Counted from the first letter of the stretch, positions 1 through 7,820 are shown. The stretch is 32,577 nt of DNA from Paracoccaceae bacterium (GCA_020446775.1 JAGREB010000005.1:1-32577); one strand, 5' to 3'. The notes: generated by a model not told the origin, from the sequence alone. A program made the numbers and translations.

Positions 1-1
1 C

Positions 2-1120
2 CCGATGTTCATCCTGATGGGCGCGCTGTTGTTCCACACCGGCATGGCGACGCGCGTGTTCGACGCGCTGGACCTGTTGTTCGGCCGCATCCCCGGGCGT
101 CTCAGTTATCTCACGCTGGCCGGCGGCACCGCCTTCGCCACGCTATCGGGCTCCAGCCTTGCCAACACCGCTATGCTCGGCAGCCTGCTGGCGCCGGAGA
201 TGCGCAAGCGCGGCTACGCGCCGCATCTCGTCATGGGGCCGATCATGGGCGTCGGCGGGCTTGCCATCATCATCCCGCCGTCCTCGCTGGCCGTGCTGCT
301 GGGTTCGCTCGCCCGCGTCGATATCGGAAAACTTCTCATCGCCGGTATTGGTCCTGGTTTGGTACTGGCGGTGCTGTATGTGGGCGCGGTGGCGCTGTAC
401 GTCGCCCGCAACCCCGGCGCCGCGCCGGTCTATGACATGACGCTTCCCGACTGGCCCACGCGCCTCAAAACCGTCGCGCGCAACATCGTGCCCATGGGCT
501 TCATCGTGTTCGTGGTGGTGGGGCTGATCATTCTGGGCCTGGCGACCCCCAGCGAAAGCGCCGCCCTGGGTGCGGCCGCCGTCGCGCTGCTGGCCGCCGT
601 CTACCGAACATTAACTTGGCGTGCGCTGAAGGCCGCGCTCGAAAGCACCGTCAGCGTCACGGGCATGGTGTTCGTCATCATCTTCGCCTCGGCGGCGTTT
701 TCGCAGCTCCTCGCCTTCTCGGGCGCGTCGGGCGAAGTGGTGCAGGCCGCCGTGGCGTGGGACGCAGGCGCGCTGATGAAATTCGCGCTGGTGGTGGTGG
801 TCCTCATCACGCTCGGCATGTTCCTCGACCAAATCTCCATCCTGCTCATCACCATTCCGTTCTTCTTCCCGCTGATGAAGGCGCTGGGCTTCGACCCGGT
901 GTGGTTCGGCGTCGTCGTGCTGATCGCCATGGAGATGAGCCTGCTGACCCCTCCATTTGGTCTGCTCCTGTTCATGATGCTGGGCGTGATGCCCGCCGGC
1001 ACCACGCTGACCGACGTGGTCCGTGCCGCCGTGCCCTACCTGATCTGCAACCTGATCGTCATCGGCCTGCTGGTGCTGTGGCCGGGGCTTGCGACATGGT
1101 TGGTGGGGATGATGGGGTAA
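2..1120 (+). CDS. dctM: TRAP transporter large permease (DctM), 5'-truncated by window edge
   Basis: This is the large membrane subunit of a tripartite ATP-independent periplasmic (TRAP) transporter, which imports organic acids and similar solutes using an ion gradient and a periplasmic binding protein. The visible part is 371 residues or slightly more. Family members are about 425 residues, so roughly 50 N-terminal residues lie outside the window. Hydrophobic helices run throughout. The glycine/serine-rich stretch around residues 38-50 (AGGTAFATLSGSS) and the later IIIPPSS segment are typical of DctM. The reading frame is open to the left edge, so the real start is not visible. The binding protein (DctP) and small permease (DctQ) would be expected upstream. 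The substrate cannot be read from this subunit. An FAD-linked oxidase follows 83 bases downstream and may act on the imported compound; that link is inference. Confidence 0.93.
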   Translation, partial: PMFILMGALLFHTGMATRVFDALDLLFGRIPGRLSYLTLAGGTAFATLSGSSLANTAMLGSLLAPEMRKRGYAPHLVMGPIMGVGGLAIIIPPSSLAVLLGSLARVDIGKLLIAGIGPGLVLAVLYVGAVALYVARNPGAAPVYDMTLPDWPTRLKTVARNIVPMGFIVFVVVGLIILGLATPSESAALGAAAVALLAAVYRTLTWRALKAALESTVSVTGMVFVIIFASAAFSQLLAFSGASGEVVQAAVAWDAGALMKFALVVVVLITLGMFLDQISILLITIPFFFPLMKALGFDPVWFGVVVLIAMEMSLLTPPFGLLLFMMLGVMPAGTTLTDVVRAAVPYLICNLIVIGLLVLWPGLATWLVGMMG

Positions 1121-1145
1121 ATCAACGCCTTATCGGCGTTTGATT
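1120..1145 (+). terminator. Possible weak terminator hairpin after dctM
   Basis: Directly after the dctM stop codon, AATCAACGCC and GGCGTTTGATT form an imperfect stem with one bulged T around a short loop. No run of T follows, so a true intrinsic terminator is uncertain. It may instead be an mRNA 3'-end stabilising hairpin. Confidence 0.35.
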
Positions 1146-1203
1146 CATTCCGGGGCTGCGCTAATTTGCATCTTAATTCCGCACCCGAATTGGATCACCT
1201 CCC

Positions 1204-2838
1204 ATGCCTGATGACACATCCCCCGTCACCATCACCCGCGCTGCGCCTGCTGGCGCGCCGAAACCGGCCCAGCCATTGGGCCCGCATCAGGCGCTGATCG
1301 ACCGTCTGCGCCAAGTGGCCGGGGCCGATCATGTGGCGGCGTCCGACGACGACCGCGCCTTCTTCGCCGAGGACACCTACCGCAGTTTGGAGACGCCCTT
1401 GGCCGCCGTGGCGCCGGGCTCAACCGAAGAACTCAGCCACGTGGCCGAAGCGTGTTCGCGCGCCAACGTGGCGCTGGTGCCGCGCGGCGGCGGCATGAGC
1501 TACACCGACGGCTATCTGCATACCCGCGCGGACTCGGTCACGGTCGATACGCGGCGCATGAACAAGATTCTCGAGATCAACGAGACCGACATGTACGTGA
1601 CCGTGGAATGCGGTTGCACCTGGGCGGTGCTGAATGCCGCGTTGAAAGAGAAAAACCTCCGCACGCCGTACTGGGGTCCGCTGTCGGGCATCAATGCCGT
1701 GGTCGGCGGCGCGCTCAGCCAGAACTCGATCTTCTTCGGCTCGGGCTTTTACGGCTCGGCGGTCGAGCAGGTGGTCGGCCTGACGGTGGTGACGGCCGAA
1801 GGCACCGTGCTGCCGCTCGGCGGCCACGCCATCGCGCGCGGCAAGCCGTTCATGAAGCACTACGGCCCCGATCTGATGGGCATGTTCCTGGCTGACGCCG
1901 GCGCCATGGGCATCAAGGCCGTGGTGACGCTGCGCCTGATGCGCCGCACCGAGCATCGCCAGCACATCGCTTTCACCTTCGCCACCGCCGACGCCATGGC
2001 GACGGCGATGTCGTCCCTGTCGCGCGAGGGCCTCGCGACCGAGGCCATGGGCTTCGACGCCGGTCAGCAGAGCGCGCGCGCCGTGGAGGCGAAACGTTCA
2101 TTGCGTGAGGACTTCGCCACGCTGATGAAGGTGATCGAGCAGGGCGGCGTCATCGACGGCCTCAAGGTCGCGCTGGCCGGACGCGGATACTTAAAGAAAG
2201 TGCCTTACGGCTTGCATGTGGCGGTCGAGGACAAGACGGCAGCCGGCGTCAAGGAATTGGCGCGGCGCGCGCGGCAAATCTGCAAGGACCTGGGCGGCGC
2301 GCCGATCCCGGCGTCGATCACCCGCATCGTCCATGCCGATCCGTTTATTCCCGTGGACAGCATTCTCGGGCCCAAGGGCGAGCGTTGGGTGCCGGTGCAT
2401 TGCATCGTGCCGCACAGCAAGGCCACGCACATCGTCGCTCAGGTGCAGGCGCTCTATAAGCGTTACGAGGCGCTGCGCACCAAACACAACATCCGCAACG
2501 GGTTCCTGCTGTGCACCGTGGGCAGCTACGGTTTCCTGATCGAGCCGGTGTTCTTTTGGCCCGATGCGCGCTTGCCCATGTACAACAAGGTGATCCGCAA
2601 GGAGCATCTCGAGCGCCTGCCTGAACTCGCCGCGCACGAAGAGACGCGCGCGGTGGTCCATCAGATGCGCGAGGAGTTGGCGCAGTTGTTCGTCGAGAAC
2701 GGCGCGGTGTCGATGCAGCTCGGCAAATTTTATCTCTACGACCAGGCGCTCGACCCCAAGGCGCGCGGGTTGCTGGAAAAAGTGAAAGCGCTGGTGGACC
2801 CGTCGCGCACCATGAACCCCGGCGCGCTGAAGCTGTAA
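1204..2838 (+). CDS. FAD-linked oxidase/dehydrogenase of the VAO/PCMH fold
   Basis: A 544-residue soluble flavoenzyme of the vanillyl-alcohol oxidase type, with an N-terminal FAD-binding domain and a C-terminal substrate domain. The FAD pyrophosphate-binding loop is at residues 93-103 (PRGGGMSYTDG). The second FAD-contact region, GPLSGINAVVGGALSQN, lies near residue 160. The end reads DPSRTMNPGALKL, the classic close of FAD-linked oxidase C domains (DPxxxxNPGKL). Family members oxidise hydroxy acids (D-lactate, glycolate), 4-cresol or vanillyl alcohol, and sequence alone does not tell which. No signal peptide is seen, so it should be cytoplasmic. It lies 83 bases after a TRAP permease on the same strand, consistent with catabolism of an imported organic acid or aromatic (inference). 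The start has only a weak ribosome site (GGATCACC), but no better start is visible. Confidence 0.88.
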   Translation: MPDDTSPVTITRAAPAGAPKPAQPLGPHQALIDRLRQVAGADHVAASDDDRAFFAEDTYRSLETPLAAVAPGSTEELSHVAEACSRANVALVPRGGGMSYTDGYLHTRADSVTVDTRRMNKILEINETDMYVTVECGCTWAVLNAALKEKNLRTPYWGPLSGINAVVGGALSQNSIFFGSGFYGSAVEQVVGLTVVTAEGTVLPLGGHAIARGKPFMKHYGPDLMGMFLADAGAMGIKAVVTLRLMRRTEHRQHIAFTFATADAMATAMSSLSREGLATEAMGFDAGQQSARAVEAKRSLREDFATLMKVIEQGGVIDGLKVALAGRGYLKKVPYGLHVAVEDKTAAGVKELARRARQICKDLGGAPIPASITRIVHADPFIPVDSILGPKGERWVPVHCIVPHSKATHIVAQVQALYKRYEALRTKHNIRNGFLLCTVGSYGFLIEPVFFWPDARLPMYNKVIRKEHLERLPELAAHEETRAVVHQMREELAQLFVENGAVSMQLGKFYLYDQALDPKARGLLEKVKALVDPSRTMNPGALKL

Positions 2839-2851
2839 GATATTATTCTCA

Positions 2852-2980
2852 GGAGTCCTCCCTCCCCTTGACGGCGAGGGACGCGAGCGAAGCGAGTAGG
2901 GTGGGGTGGTAGTCTAGCTGCTCCCCCACCCGACGATGCTGCGCATCGCCACCCTCCTCGCAAAGGGGGAGGGAAAACTA
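2852..2980. repeat. Intergenic palindromic repeat (REP-like)
   Basis: The gap between the convergent FAD oxidase and the next gene is filled by nested inverted repeats. The outer arms are TCCCTCCCCTTG (about 2859-2870) and CAAAGGGGGAGGGA (2961-2974). A middle pair is GGGTGGGG and CCCCCACCC. The inner hairpin CGATGC-tgc-GCATCG lies at 2934-2948. The segment GCGAGCGAAGCGAG resembles GCGAGCAGAGCGAG in the element at 4690-4765, so the two are probably members of related families. It may also end transcription from both sides. Confidence 0.7.
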
Positions 2981-2996
2981 TCGCGAATTTACCGAT

Positions 2997-3632
2997 TTAA
3001 TCGAACAGGGCGTCGATGTCGGCTTGAGATGCGCCGCCAGACGACGTGATGTCGCCGCTTGGCACGGCGGCCATCATCGCGTCGATTTCGGATTGATGCA
3101 GCGTTTCGTTGGCGCCGGCAATCACCGCGCCGATCCGGTCGGTCAGGATGTGCATGACGTCGGTTCCGTTCTGCGCGGTCGCGCGGATGACGTCGGCGTC
3201 GCCTTTCTCGATGGCGGTGGTCAACCGCGAGACCGTCACCTCGATGACCATCGCCAGTTGATCGACCGTCAGTTCGAACGCGCTCTTGGTCGCGGCGGGA
3301 ATGTGCTCATAGGCCTCGGCGGCCAGTTCGCCGTATGACAGCCCCGACGCGCGGAAATGCTCCGGATAGGACTTGAGCTTCCAGCCCTTCGCGTCCTCCA
3401 GCATTTCGGGCATGTCCGGCACCATGCCGAGCAGCATCACCACTTCGTTGAAGTGATTGAGATAGTCGGTCGCCAGCAACGACGCCGGGTTGATGAGCGT
3501 GCCTTCCACTTTCGCGCGCCATTCGGCCGGCACGGAGTCGGAGGCTTGAGTTTCGCCGGTCGCGGGTTTCATGCCTGGATGAATAACGATTTTGGGTGCC
3601 GTTGCGAAGTCTGCATTGGTATAGGGTGCCAT
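2997..3632 (-). CDS. Hypothetical helical protein with two FliM/CheZ-like (EIDALL-type) C-terminal peptides
   Basis: A 211-residue soluble protein that I do not recognise as a named family. The start at 3632 is chosen because GGGGG lies seven bases before the ATG; a longer upstream extension of the frame has no such site. Residues 1-45 are probably disordered. Residues 46-140 look like an amphipathic helical bundle (for example TVDQLAMVIEVTVSRL). Residues 141-178 form another helix. The tail carries two short motifs: HQSEIDAMM (179-187) and SQADIDALFD (202-211, the very C-terminus). These resemble the SQAEIDALL peptide at the FliM N-terminus and the SQDQVDDLL peptide near the CheZ C-terminus, both of which bind phosphorylated CheY. 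A receiver-domain partner is therefore plausible but inferred. No chemotaxis gene is nearby. It is divergent from the MDR gene at 3697 with 64 bases between. Confidence 0.8.
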   Translation of the reverse strand: MAPYTNADFATAPKIVIHPGMKPATGETQASDSVPAEWRAKVEGTLINPASLLATDYLNHFNEVVMLLGMVPDMPEMLEDAKGWKLKSYPEHFRASGLSYGELAAEAYEHIPAATKSAFELTVDQLAMVIEVTVSRLTTAIEKGDADVIRATAQNGTDVMHILTDRIGAVIAGANETLHQSEIDAMMAAVPSGDITSSGGASQADIDALFD

Positions 3633-3696
3633 CTGAACCCCCGTTTGGGGGCAATGATTGGGCCGAAAAGCGGCAAATTGGACAAAGGGGAAAAGT

Positions 3697-4680
3697 ATGC
3701 GCGCGGTGGTGATCGAGAAAATTGGCGGTCCCGAGACGTTGAAGATTTCGGACGTGCCGGTGCCCGAGCCGGGTGAAGGCCAGGTCCGTATCAAGGTCGC
3801 GTACTGCGCGCTCAATCCGCTCGACACGCATAGCCGCGGTGGACGTATCAAATGGGGCGTGCCGCAAATGCCGTTCGTCTCGGGCTACGAATACTCCGGC
3901 CGCGTCGACAAGCTCGGTCCCGGTATCGACGCCGCGATGATGGGCAAGCGCGTCGCCAGCGCGGGATCGTGGGGCGGTTGCGGCGAGTACGCCGTGGCGC
4001 CGGCCAAAACGCTGGTGCATATCCCCGATGGCATGGATTGGCAGCTGGGCACTGTCTATTTCACTTCGACGCTGACGGCGTGGCACATGCTTCACACCCA
4101 AGCGCGCATGAACACGGGCGATGTCGTTGTGGTGCACTCGGCCGCCGGCGCCGTCGGGGTGATGACAACGCAAATCGCCAAGGATGCGGGCGGCACAGTC
4201 ATCGGCCTTGTGGGCTCGCCGGCCAAGGCGGACTACGCCAAGTCGTTCGGCTGCGATCACGTGCTCAACGAACAGGACGACCCCGACTGGCCCAAGAAGG
4301 TCAAGGAGCTGACCGGCGGGAAAGGGGCGGATATCGTCATCGACGGTAACGCCGGTCCCGGCGCGCCGAAAAATCTGCAATGCCTCGCACCGCTGGGTCA
4401 GGTGATCTACATCGGCGCCATGGCCGGCCAGGCGCCCGACGTGAACATTTCGGGCTTGATCGCGGGCTCGCACGGCGTGCGCGGGCTGGTCGTCTATCAT
4501 GCCATGGCCAAGACCAAGGGTGCCGAGTTCAAGGAGATTCACGAGAAACTCCTCAGCGGAAAATGGAAGTTCCCGCTCAATCCGCCACTGAAACTCGAAG
4601 ACATCGCCAAGGCCCACGACGATTTCGAAAATCGCCGCACCATGGGTCGTACGCTGTTCACGATCGGCGGGGAAATTTAA
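3697..4680 (+). CDS. MDR-family NAD(P)H:quinone reductase-like oxidoreductase (copy 1)
   Basis: A 327-residue zinc-independent medium-chain dehydrogenase/reductase of the quinone oxidoreductase type. The N-terminal GroES-like domain opens with MRAVVIEKIGGPETL. The Rossmann domain carries the AAGAVG cofactor loop in VVVHSAAGAVGVMTTQIAK near residue 150. The protein ends in TIGGEI. The GHE-type zinc ligands of alcohol dehydrogenases are absent. Family members reduce quinones or alpha,beta-unsaturated carbonyls with NADPH. The ATG at 3697 is used because AAAGGGGA lies seven bases upstream. It aligns without obvious gaps over its full length to the next gene (4783-5766), also 327 residues, so the pair arose by tandem duplication. 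The physiological substrate is unknown. Confidence 0.9.
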   Translation: MRAVVIEKIGGPETLKISDVPVPEPGEGQVRIKVAYCALNPLDTHSRGGRIKWGVPQMPFVSGYEYSGRVDKLGPGIDAAMMGKRVASAGSWGGCGEYAVAPAKTLVHIPDGMDWQLGTVYFTSTLTAWHMLHTQARMNTGDVVVVHSAAGAVGVMTTQIAKDAGGTVIGLVGSPAKADYAKSFGCDHVLNEQDDPDWPKKVKELTGGKGADIVIDGNAGPGAPKNLQCLAPLGQVIYIGAMAGQAPDVNISGLIAGSHGVRGLVVYHAMAKTKGAEFKEIHEKLLSGKWKFPLNPPLKLEDIAKAHDDFENRRTMGRTLFTIGGEI

Positions 4681-4689
4681 CTTAGCAAC

Positions 4690-4765
4690 CAACGCGCCCT
4701 TACCCCAACCCTCTCCCGCAAGCGGGAGAGGGTGCGAGCAGAGCGAGCGGGTGAGGGTGGGTTTC
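4690..4765. repeat. Intergenic palindrome with perfect 12-bp hairpin
   Basis: The core at 4708-4733 is a perfect inverted repeat, ACCCTCTCCCGC, AA loop, GCGGGAGAGGGT. It is flanked by CCTTACCCC on the left and GCGAGCGGGTGAGGGTGGG on the right. This is the well-known type of dispersed intergenic element that gives spurious peptides such as SHPLPLAGEG when translated. It sits exactly between the two duplicated MDR genes and could attenuate transcription or stabilise the upstream mRNA. It has no T-run of a classical terminator. Confidence 0.8.
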
Positions 4766-4782
4766 TTCGTTAGGAGGTTATT

Positions 4783-5766
4783 ATGCGCGCAGTCGTGCTT
4801 GCGAAAAACGGTCCGCCCGACGTTCTGTCGGTGACGGATATTCCAACACCCGAGCCCGGCGAGGGGCAGGCGCGCATCAAGGTCGCCTATGCCGCCATTC
4901 ATCCGCTCGATATTCATGCGCGCTCGGGCGCGATGAAGTGGGGCGTGCCGCCGCTGCCGTTCACCTTGGGGTATTCCTATTGCGGACGCATCGACAAAGT
5001 CGGCGCGGGTGTTGACGCGAATATAATTGGCAAACGTGTCTCGGTGTCGAGCCAGTACGGCGGATACGCGGACTATGCCGTTACCGCCGCGGCAAATTGT
5101 GTACCGATCCCCGATCCGCTGAGCTGGCAGACGGGCGGCTTCTGCATGGGGTCGGCGTTGACCGCGTGGCACATGCTGCACACCCTGTGCCGGGTACGCA
5201 AAGACGATTGGGTGGTGGTGCACTCCGCCGCCGGTCCGGTCGGTGCGATGTTGACGCAAATCGCCAAGGATGCCGGCTGCCATGTCATCGGTCTGGTCGG
5301 CGGCCCCAAGAAAGTCGCATCGACCAAGCAATTCGGCGCCGATCATCTGATCGACTATGTCGCCGACAAAGATTGGCCCAAGACGGTAATGCAGATCACC
5401 GCCGGACGCGGCGTCGATTTCATTATGGATGGCAATCTCGGCCCCGATGCCGCGAAGCAGTTTTCATGCCTTGCACCGCTGGGCCAAGTGATCGCCATCG
5501 GGGCCATGGCCGGCCCTGCGCCGGAAGTGAACATCTCAAAATTGATCGCGGGTTCGCACGGTGTGCGTGGGTTTGTCCTGCCGCACGGCCTTGCCAAAAC
5601 CAAGGGCGCGGAGCGGGCCGAGCTGGTGTCGAAGTTCGCCTCGGGCGCCTGGACGTTTCCAGTCTCGGTCGCGGGCAAGTTGGAGGACGTGGCGGCCGCC
5701 CATGCGGCCTTCGAGTCGCGCGCCACATCGGGGCGGATCTTGCTCGACATTGGCGGTGAAATCTAA
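4783..5766 (+). CDS. MDR-family NAD(P)H:quinone reductase-like oxidoreductase (copy 2)
   Basis: A paralogue of the preceding gene with identical length (327 residues) and the same domain order: a GroES-like domain, then a Rossmann domain with HSAAGPVGAMLTQIAKDAG near residue 150, ending DIGGEI. Shared blocks include PEPGEGQ, LTAWHMLHT, SCLAPLGQV in place of QCLAPLGQV, and NIS-LIAGSHGVRG. I judge identity by eye at about half or more. A strong ribosome site (TAGGAGG) lies before ATG 4783, so it is translated independently even though it probably shares a transcript. The substrate-side residues in the first 130 residues differ more than the rest (SSQYGGY versus SAGSWGGC), hinting at changed specificity. 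The cellular substrate is unknown. Confidence 0.9.
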   Translation: MRAVVLAKNGPPDVLSVTDIPTPEPGEGQARIKVAYAAIHPLDIHARSGAMKWGVPPLPFTLGYSYCGRIDKVGAGVDANIIGKRVSVSSQYGGYADYAVTAAANCVPIPDPLSWQTGGFCMGSALTAWHMLHTLCRVRKDDWVVVHSAAGPVGAMLTQIAKDAGCHVIGLVGGPKKVASTKQFGADHLIDYVADKDWPKTVMQITAGRGVDFIMDGNLGPDAAKQFSCLAPLGQVIAIGAMAGPAPEVNISKLIAGSHGVRGFVLPHGLAKTKGAERAELVSKFASGAWTFPVSVAGKLEDVAAAHAAFESRATSGRILLDIGGEI

Positions 5767-5890
5767 GCCGTTGAATGCGTTACGGATCGTTACCCGTTGC
5801 CTTTTTCCTGCCACGGGATCGCCGTGCATCCGCCCTTAGCCGGTGCCATATTTCCGGCAATGGGAGGACCGGATAGGAAAGGATTCCGCC

Positions 5891-6316
5891 ATGACACGCT
5901 TTCACCTGACGCTTGCCCTGTTGGCGGCGATGGCCGTGCCGTTCACGCTGCCGGCTCAAGCCGCACAAGCCGGTGACACAGCCGGCGATAAGGCCGCAGC
6001 CCAAGAGCAGGCCAGCATTCCGTTTTTCGACAACGATAACATTCGCGATTGGCGCGCCGACGGCACCAAGGGCATCTATATCGAAGCCCGTACCGGCGAA
6101 TGGTATTACGGTGAGTTCATCTCGCGCTGTACCGGCCTCAACTTCAAGGACACTATCGCCTTCAAGAACCGGCCCGGCTCGACCTTCGATCGCTTCGGGA
6201 CCATCGTATTCAGGGATGGACCCGGCCGCCCGCAAGAATGCCGGTTGAAGTCGCTCGTCAAAAGCGAAGAGCCGAAAGGCAAAAAGGACAAAGACGACGA
6301 GAAATCCGGCGAATAA
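5891..6316 (+). CDS. Secreted small protein, DUF6491-like
   Basis: A 141-residue protein with an N-terminal signal peptide (MTRFHLTLALLAAMAVPFTLPAQA, cleavage probably after AQA), so probably periplasmic. The core (about 43-124) contains NIRDWRADGTKGIYIEARTG, the WYYGEF block, a Cys in SRCTGLNF, and PQECRLKSL near the end. This matches my recollection of the DUF6491 pattern, in which a short beta-rich domain carries two conserved cysteines. The C-terminal 17 residues are almost all Lys, Glu and Asp (low complexity). The start at 5891 is preferred over 5843 because AGGAAAGG precedes it and the signal peptide then begins at once. Function is unknown. A strong terminator follows, so it is a single-gene unit. 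Confidence 0.78.
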   Translation: MTRFHLTLALLAAMAVPFTLPAQAAQAGDTAGDKAAAQEQASIPFFDNDNIRDWRADGTKGIYIEARTGEWYYGEFISRCTGLNFKDTIAFKNRPGSTFDRFGTIVFRDGPGRPQECRLKSLVKSEEPKGKKDKDDEKSGE

Positions 6317-6336
6317 CAATCGCCCGGACCAGCCAC

Positions 6337-6367
6337 AAAAAGGCGGCCTGCAGAGGCCGCCTTTTCT
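6337..6367 (+). terminator. Strong bidirectional-looking intrinsic terminator
   Basis: AAAAGGCGGCCT, loop GCAG, AGGCCGCCTTTT forms a perfect 12-bp stem at 6338-6365, with an A-run on one side and a T-run on the other. It ends the DUF6491-like gene and could also work on the other strand. Confidence 0.92.
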
Positions 6368-6471
6368 ATTTGGAAAACCGTTCCCGATGAACCGCCTCAA
6401 GGGTTTTCTTTCGATCTCGTTCTCGCCGGATAAATCGACTAGTCTGCGGCATCCAAACCATCGCCGGTGCC

Positions 6472-7110
6472 ATGCTCGAACTTGCCGTTTCCAGCTTTGT
6501 GACCTTTTTCGTCGTTATCGATCCGCCCGGGATGGTGCCGTTATTCATGTCGGTGGTGCCGGGGTTGGACGCGGCCGGCCGCCGGCGCACGGCGTGGCGC
6601 GGCACCTTCGCGGCCACCGTGATCCTGATCGGGGCGGCCTTCGCGGGAAGTTTCGTCTTGGAGAAACTCGGGATTTCTCTCGCCGCGTTCCGCATCGCGG
6701 GCGGCGTGCTGCTCCTATTGCTGGCCATCGATATGGTGCTCGCGCGCATGGGTCCGTTGCGCACCACCGGCCCCGCGGAAGAAACCGAACCCGACGCGCA
6801 TCATGATGTCGCGCTTGTTCCGCTCGCCATTCCGTTGATCGCGGGACCCGGCGCTTTCGCTTCGGTGATCCTGTTAATGGGCCGCGCCAGCGGCGACCCG
6901 TTGGCGATGGCGACCGTGCTCGGCGCGCTGCTGGCCGTCATGGCCTCGTTGTTGATCTCGCTGATGGCGGCGTCGAAGATCATGGATTGGCTCGGCATGA
7001 CCGGTGTCGCGGTCATGGGCCGCGTACTCGGAATTATCCTTGCCGCGCTGGCCGTACAGCTGATCGTCAGCGGGATCGGCGAAAGCTTCCCGGCGCTGTT
7101 GGCGCCCTAA
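6472..7110 (+). CDS. MarC-family integral membrane protein
   Basis: A 212-residue polytopic inner-membrane protein. Recognition rests on the N-terminal helix with FFVVIDPPGMVPLFMSV (family pattern IDPxGxxPxF), on AFRIAGGVLLLLLAIDMV near residue 80, and on VPLAIPLIAGPGAFASVI near residue 120. These are the three conserved blocks of MarC/YhgN proteins. About six membrane helices are visible. The family was named for multiple antibiotic resistance, but that role was later withdrawn for E. coli MarC, and its true substrate is not settled. It starts about 105 bases after a strong terminator, so it should have its own promoter. The RraA-like gene begins 29 bases downstream and is probably co-transcribed. 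Confidence 0.92.
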   Translation: MLELAVSSFVTFFVVIDPPGMVPLFMSVVPGLDAAGRRRTAWRGTFAATVILIGAAFAGSFVLEKLGISLAAFRIAGGVLLLLLAIDMVLARMGPLRTTGPAEETEPDAHHDVALVPLAIPLIAGPGAFASVILLMGRASGDPLAMATVLGALLAVMASLLISLMAASKIMDWLGMTGVAVMGRVLGIILAALAVQLIVSGIGESFPALLAP

Positions 7111-7139
7111 TTCAGTTTCCCCTATCGATCGAGAGTTCC

Positions 7140-7820
7140 ATGCACAAAGTCTACGCCACTATCGAACGTCCCCCTGCCGATATCGTCGCCCGCTTCAAGG
7201 ACGTCATGCGCGAAGTGGTCACCGAAAACGTCGGCAAGTCGCAAATGATGGATCCGGCCATCAAGCCGTTGAACGGCCGCAACTGGTCGATCGTCGGTCC
7301 GGCGGTCACCGTCAAGCTCGAGGCGTTCGATCATCTGATGTCGATTGCCGCGCTCGGTGTCGCCAAGCCGGGCGATGTGATCGTCATCGCCGCCAACGGC
7401 CATACCCATCAATCGGTTTGGGGCGGTGGATTGACGCTGTCGGCCAAGCACATCGGCGTCGAGGCCGTGGTGGTCGACGGCGCGGTGATGGACTCGCGTG
7501 CGATCCTGGCGCGCGAAGTACCGGTGTTCTGCCGCGGCAGTCATCCGTCGCACGGCACCTGGGAACAGCCGGGCTCGGTCAACGTTCCGGTCGCGTGCGG
7601 CGGCGTGATCGTCAATCCCGGCGACCTGATTTGCGGCGATCTCGATGGTGTCGTCGTCGTGCGCAAGGAAGACGCCGAGAAAGTTTTGCAAGCGTGCGAA
7701 GAGAAGACCAAGCGTTTGCGCGCCGTCGGCAAAGAATTGATCGACAATCAAACGACGTTGTTTCAACGCCGCGGCGGCAAGGACCTGATCATCAAAGCCG
7801 GCGTCGAATGGATCGACTAA
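7140..7820 (+). CDS. RraA / HMG-CHA aldolase-fold protein lacking the signature Arg
   Basis: A 226-residue member of the RraA-like superfamily, which includes class II 4-carboxy-4-hydroxy-2-oxoadipate (CHA) aldolases of aromatic catabolism and the RNase E regulator RraA. Length fits the aldolases (about 225-240) rather than RraA (about 160). Recognisable parts are KPGDVIVIAANG (76-87), WGGGLTLSAKHIG (94-106), and the central DGAVMDS at 113-119. The aldolase signature is G-x20-R-D; here G96 is followed by M117-D118, so the catalytic arginine is replaced by methionine while Asp is kept. HPGDLICGDLDGVVVV-type text follows near 160-175 (NPGDLICGDLDG), as in the family. ATG 7140 has GAGAG six bases upstream. 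Activity as an aldolase is doubtful; a related lyase or a regulator is possible. Confidence 0.85.
   Translation: MHKVYATIERPPADIVARFKDVMREVVTENVGKSQMMDPAIKPLNGRNWSIVGPAVTVKLEAFDHLMSIAALGVAKPGDVIVIAANGHTHQSVWGGGLTLSAKHIGVEAVVVDGAVMDSRAILAREVPVFCRGSHPSHGTWEQPGSVNVPVACGGVIVNPGDLICGDLDGVVVVRKEDAEKVLQACEEKTKRLRAVGKELIDNQTTLFQRRGGKDLIIKAGVEWID

Noticed and set aside
4708-4733. Perfect hairpin considered as an intrinsic terminator
   Set aside because: No T-run follows on either strand and the sequence belongs to a dispersed repeat type, so it is listed as a repeat.
3307-5346. Very long reverse-strand open frame of 679 codons
   Set aside because: It runs opposite to the two MDR genes, which have full family similarity and good ribosome sites. 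It also reads through the intergenic palindrome, giving the familiar spurious SHPLPLAGEGWG peptide. It is a GC-rich antisense shadow.
7140-7820. Naming the gene rraA (RNase E inhibitor)
   Set aside because: The protein is about 65 residues longer than RraA and fits the aldolase branch of the fold better; the name would imply an unsupported function.
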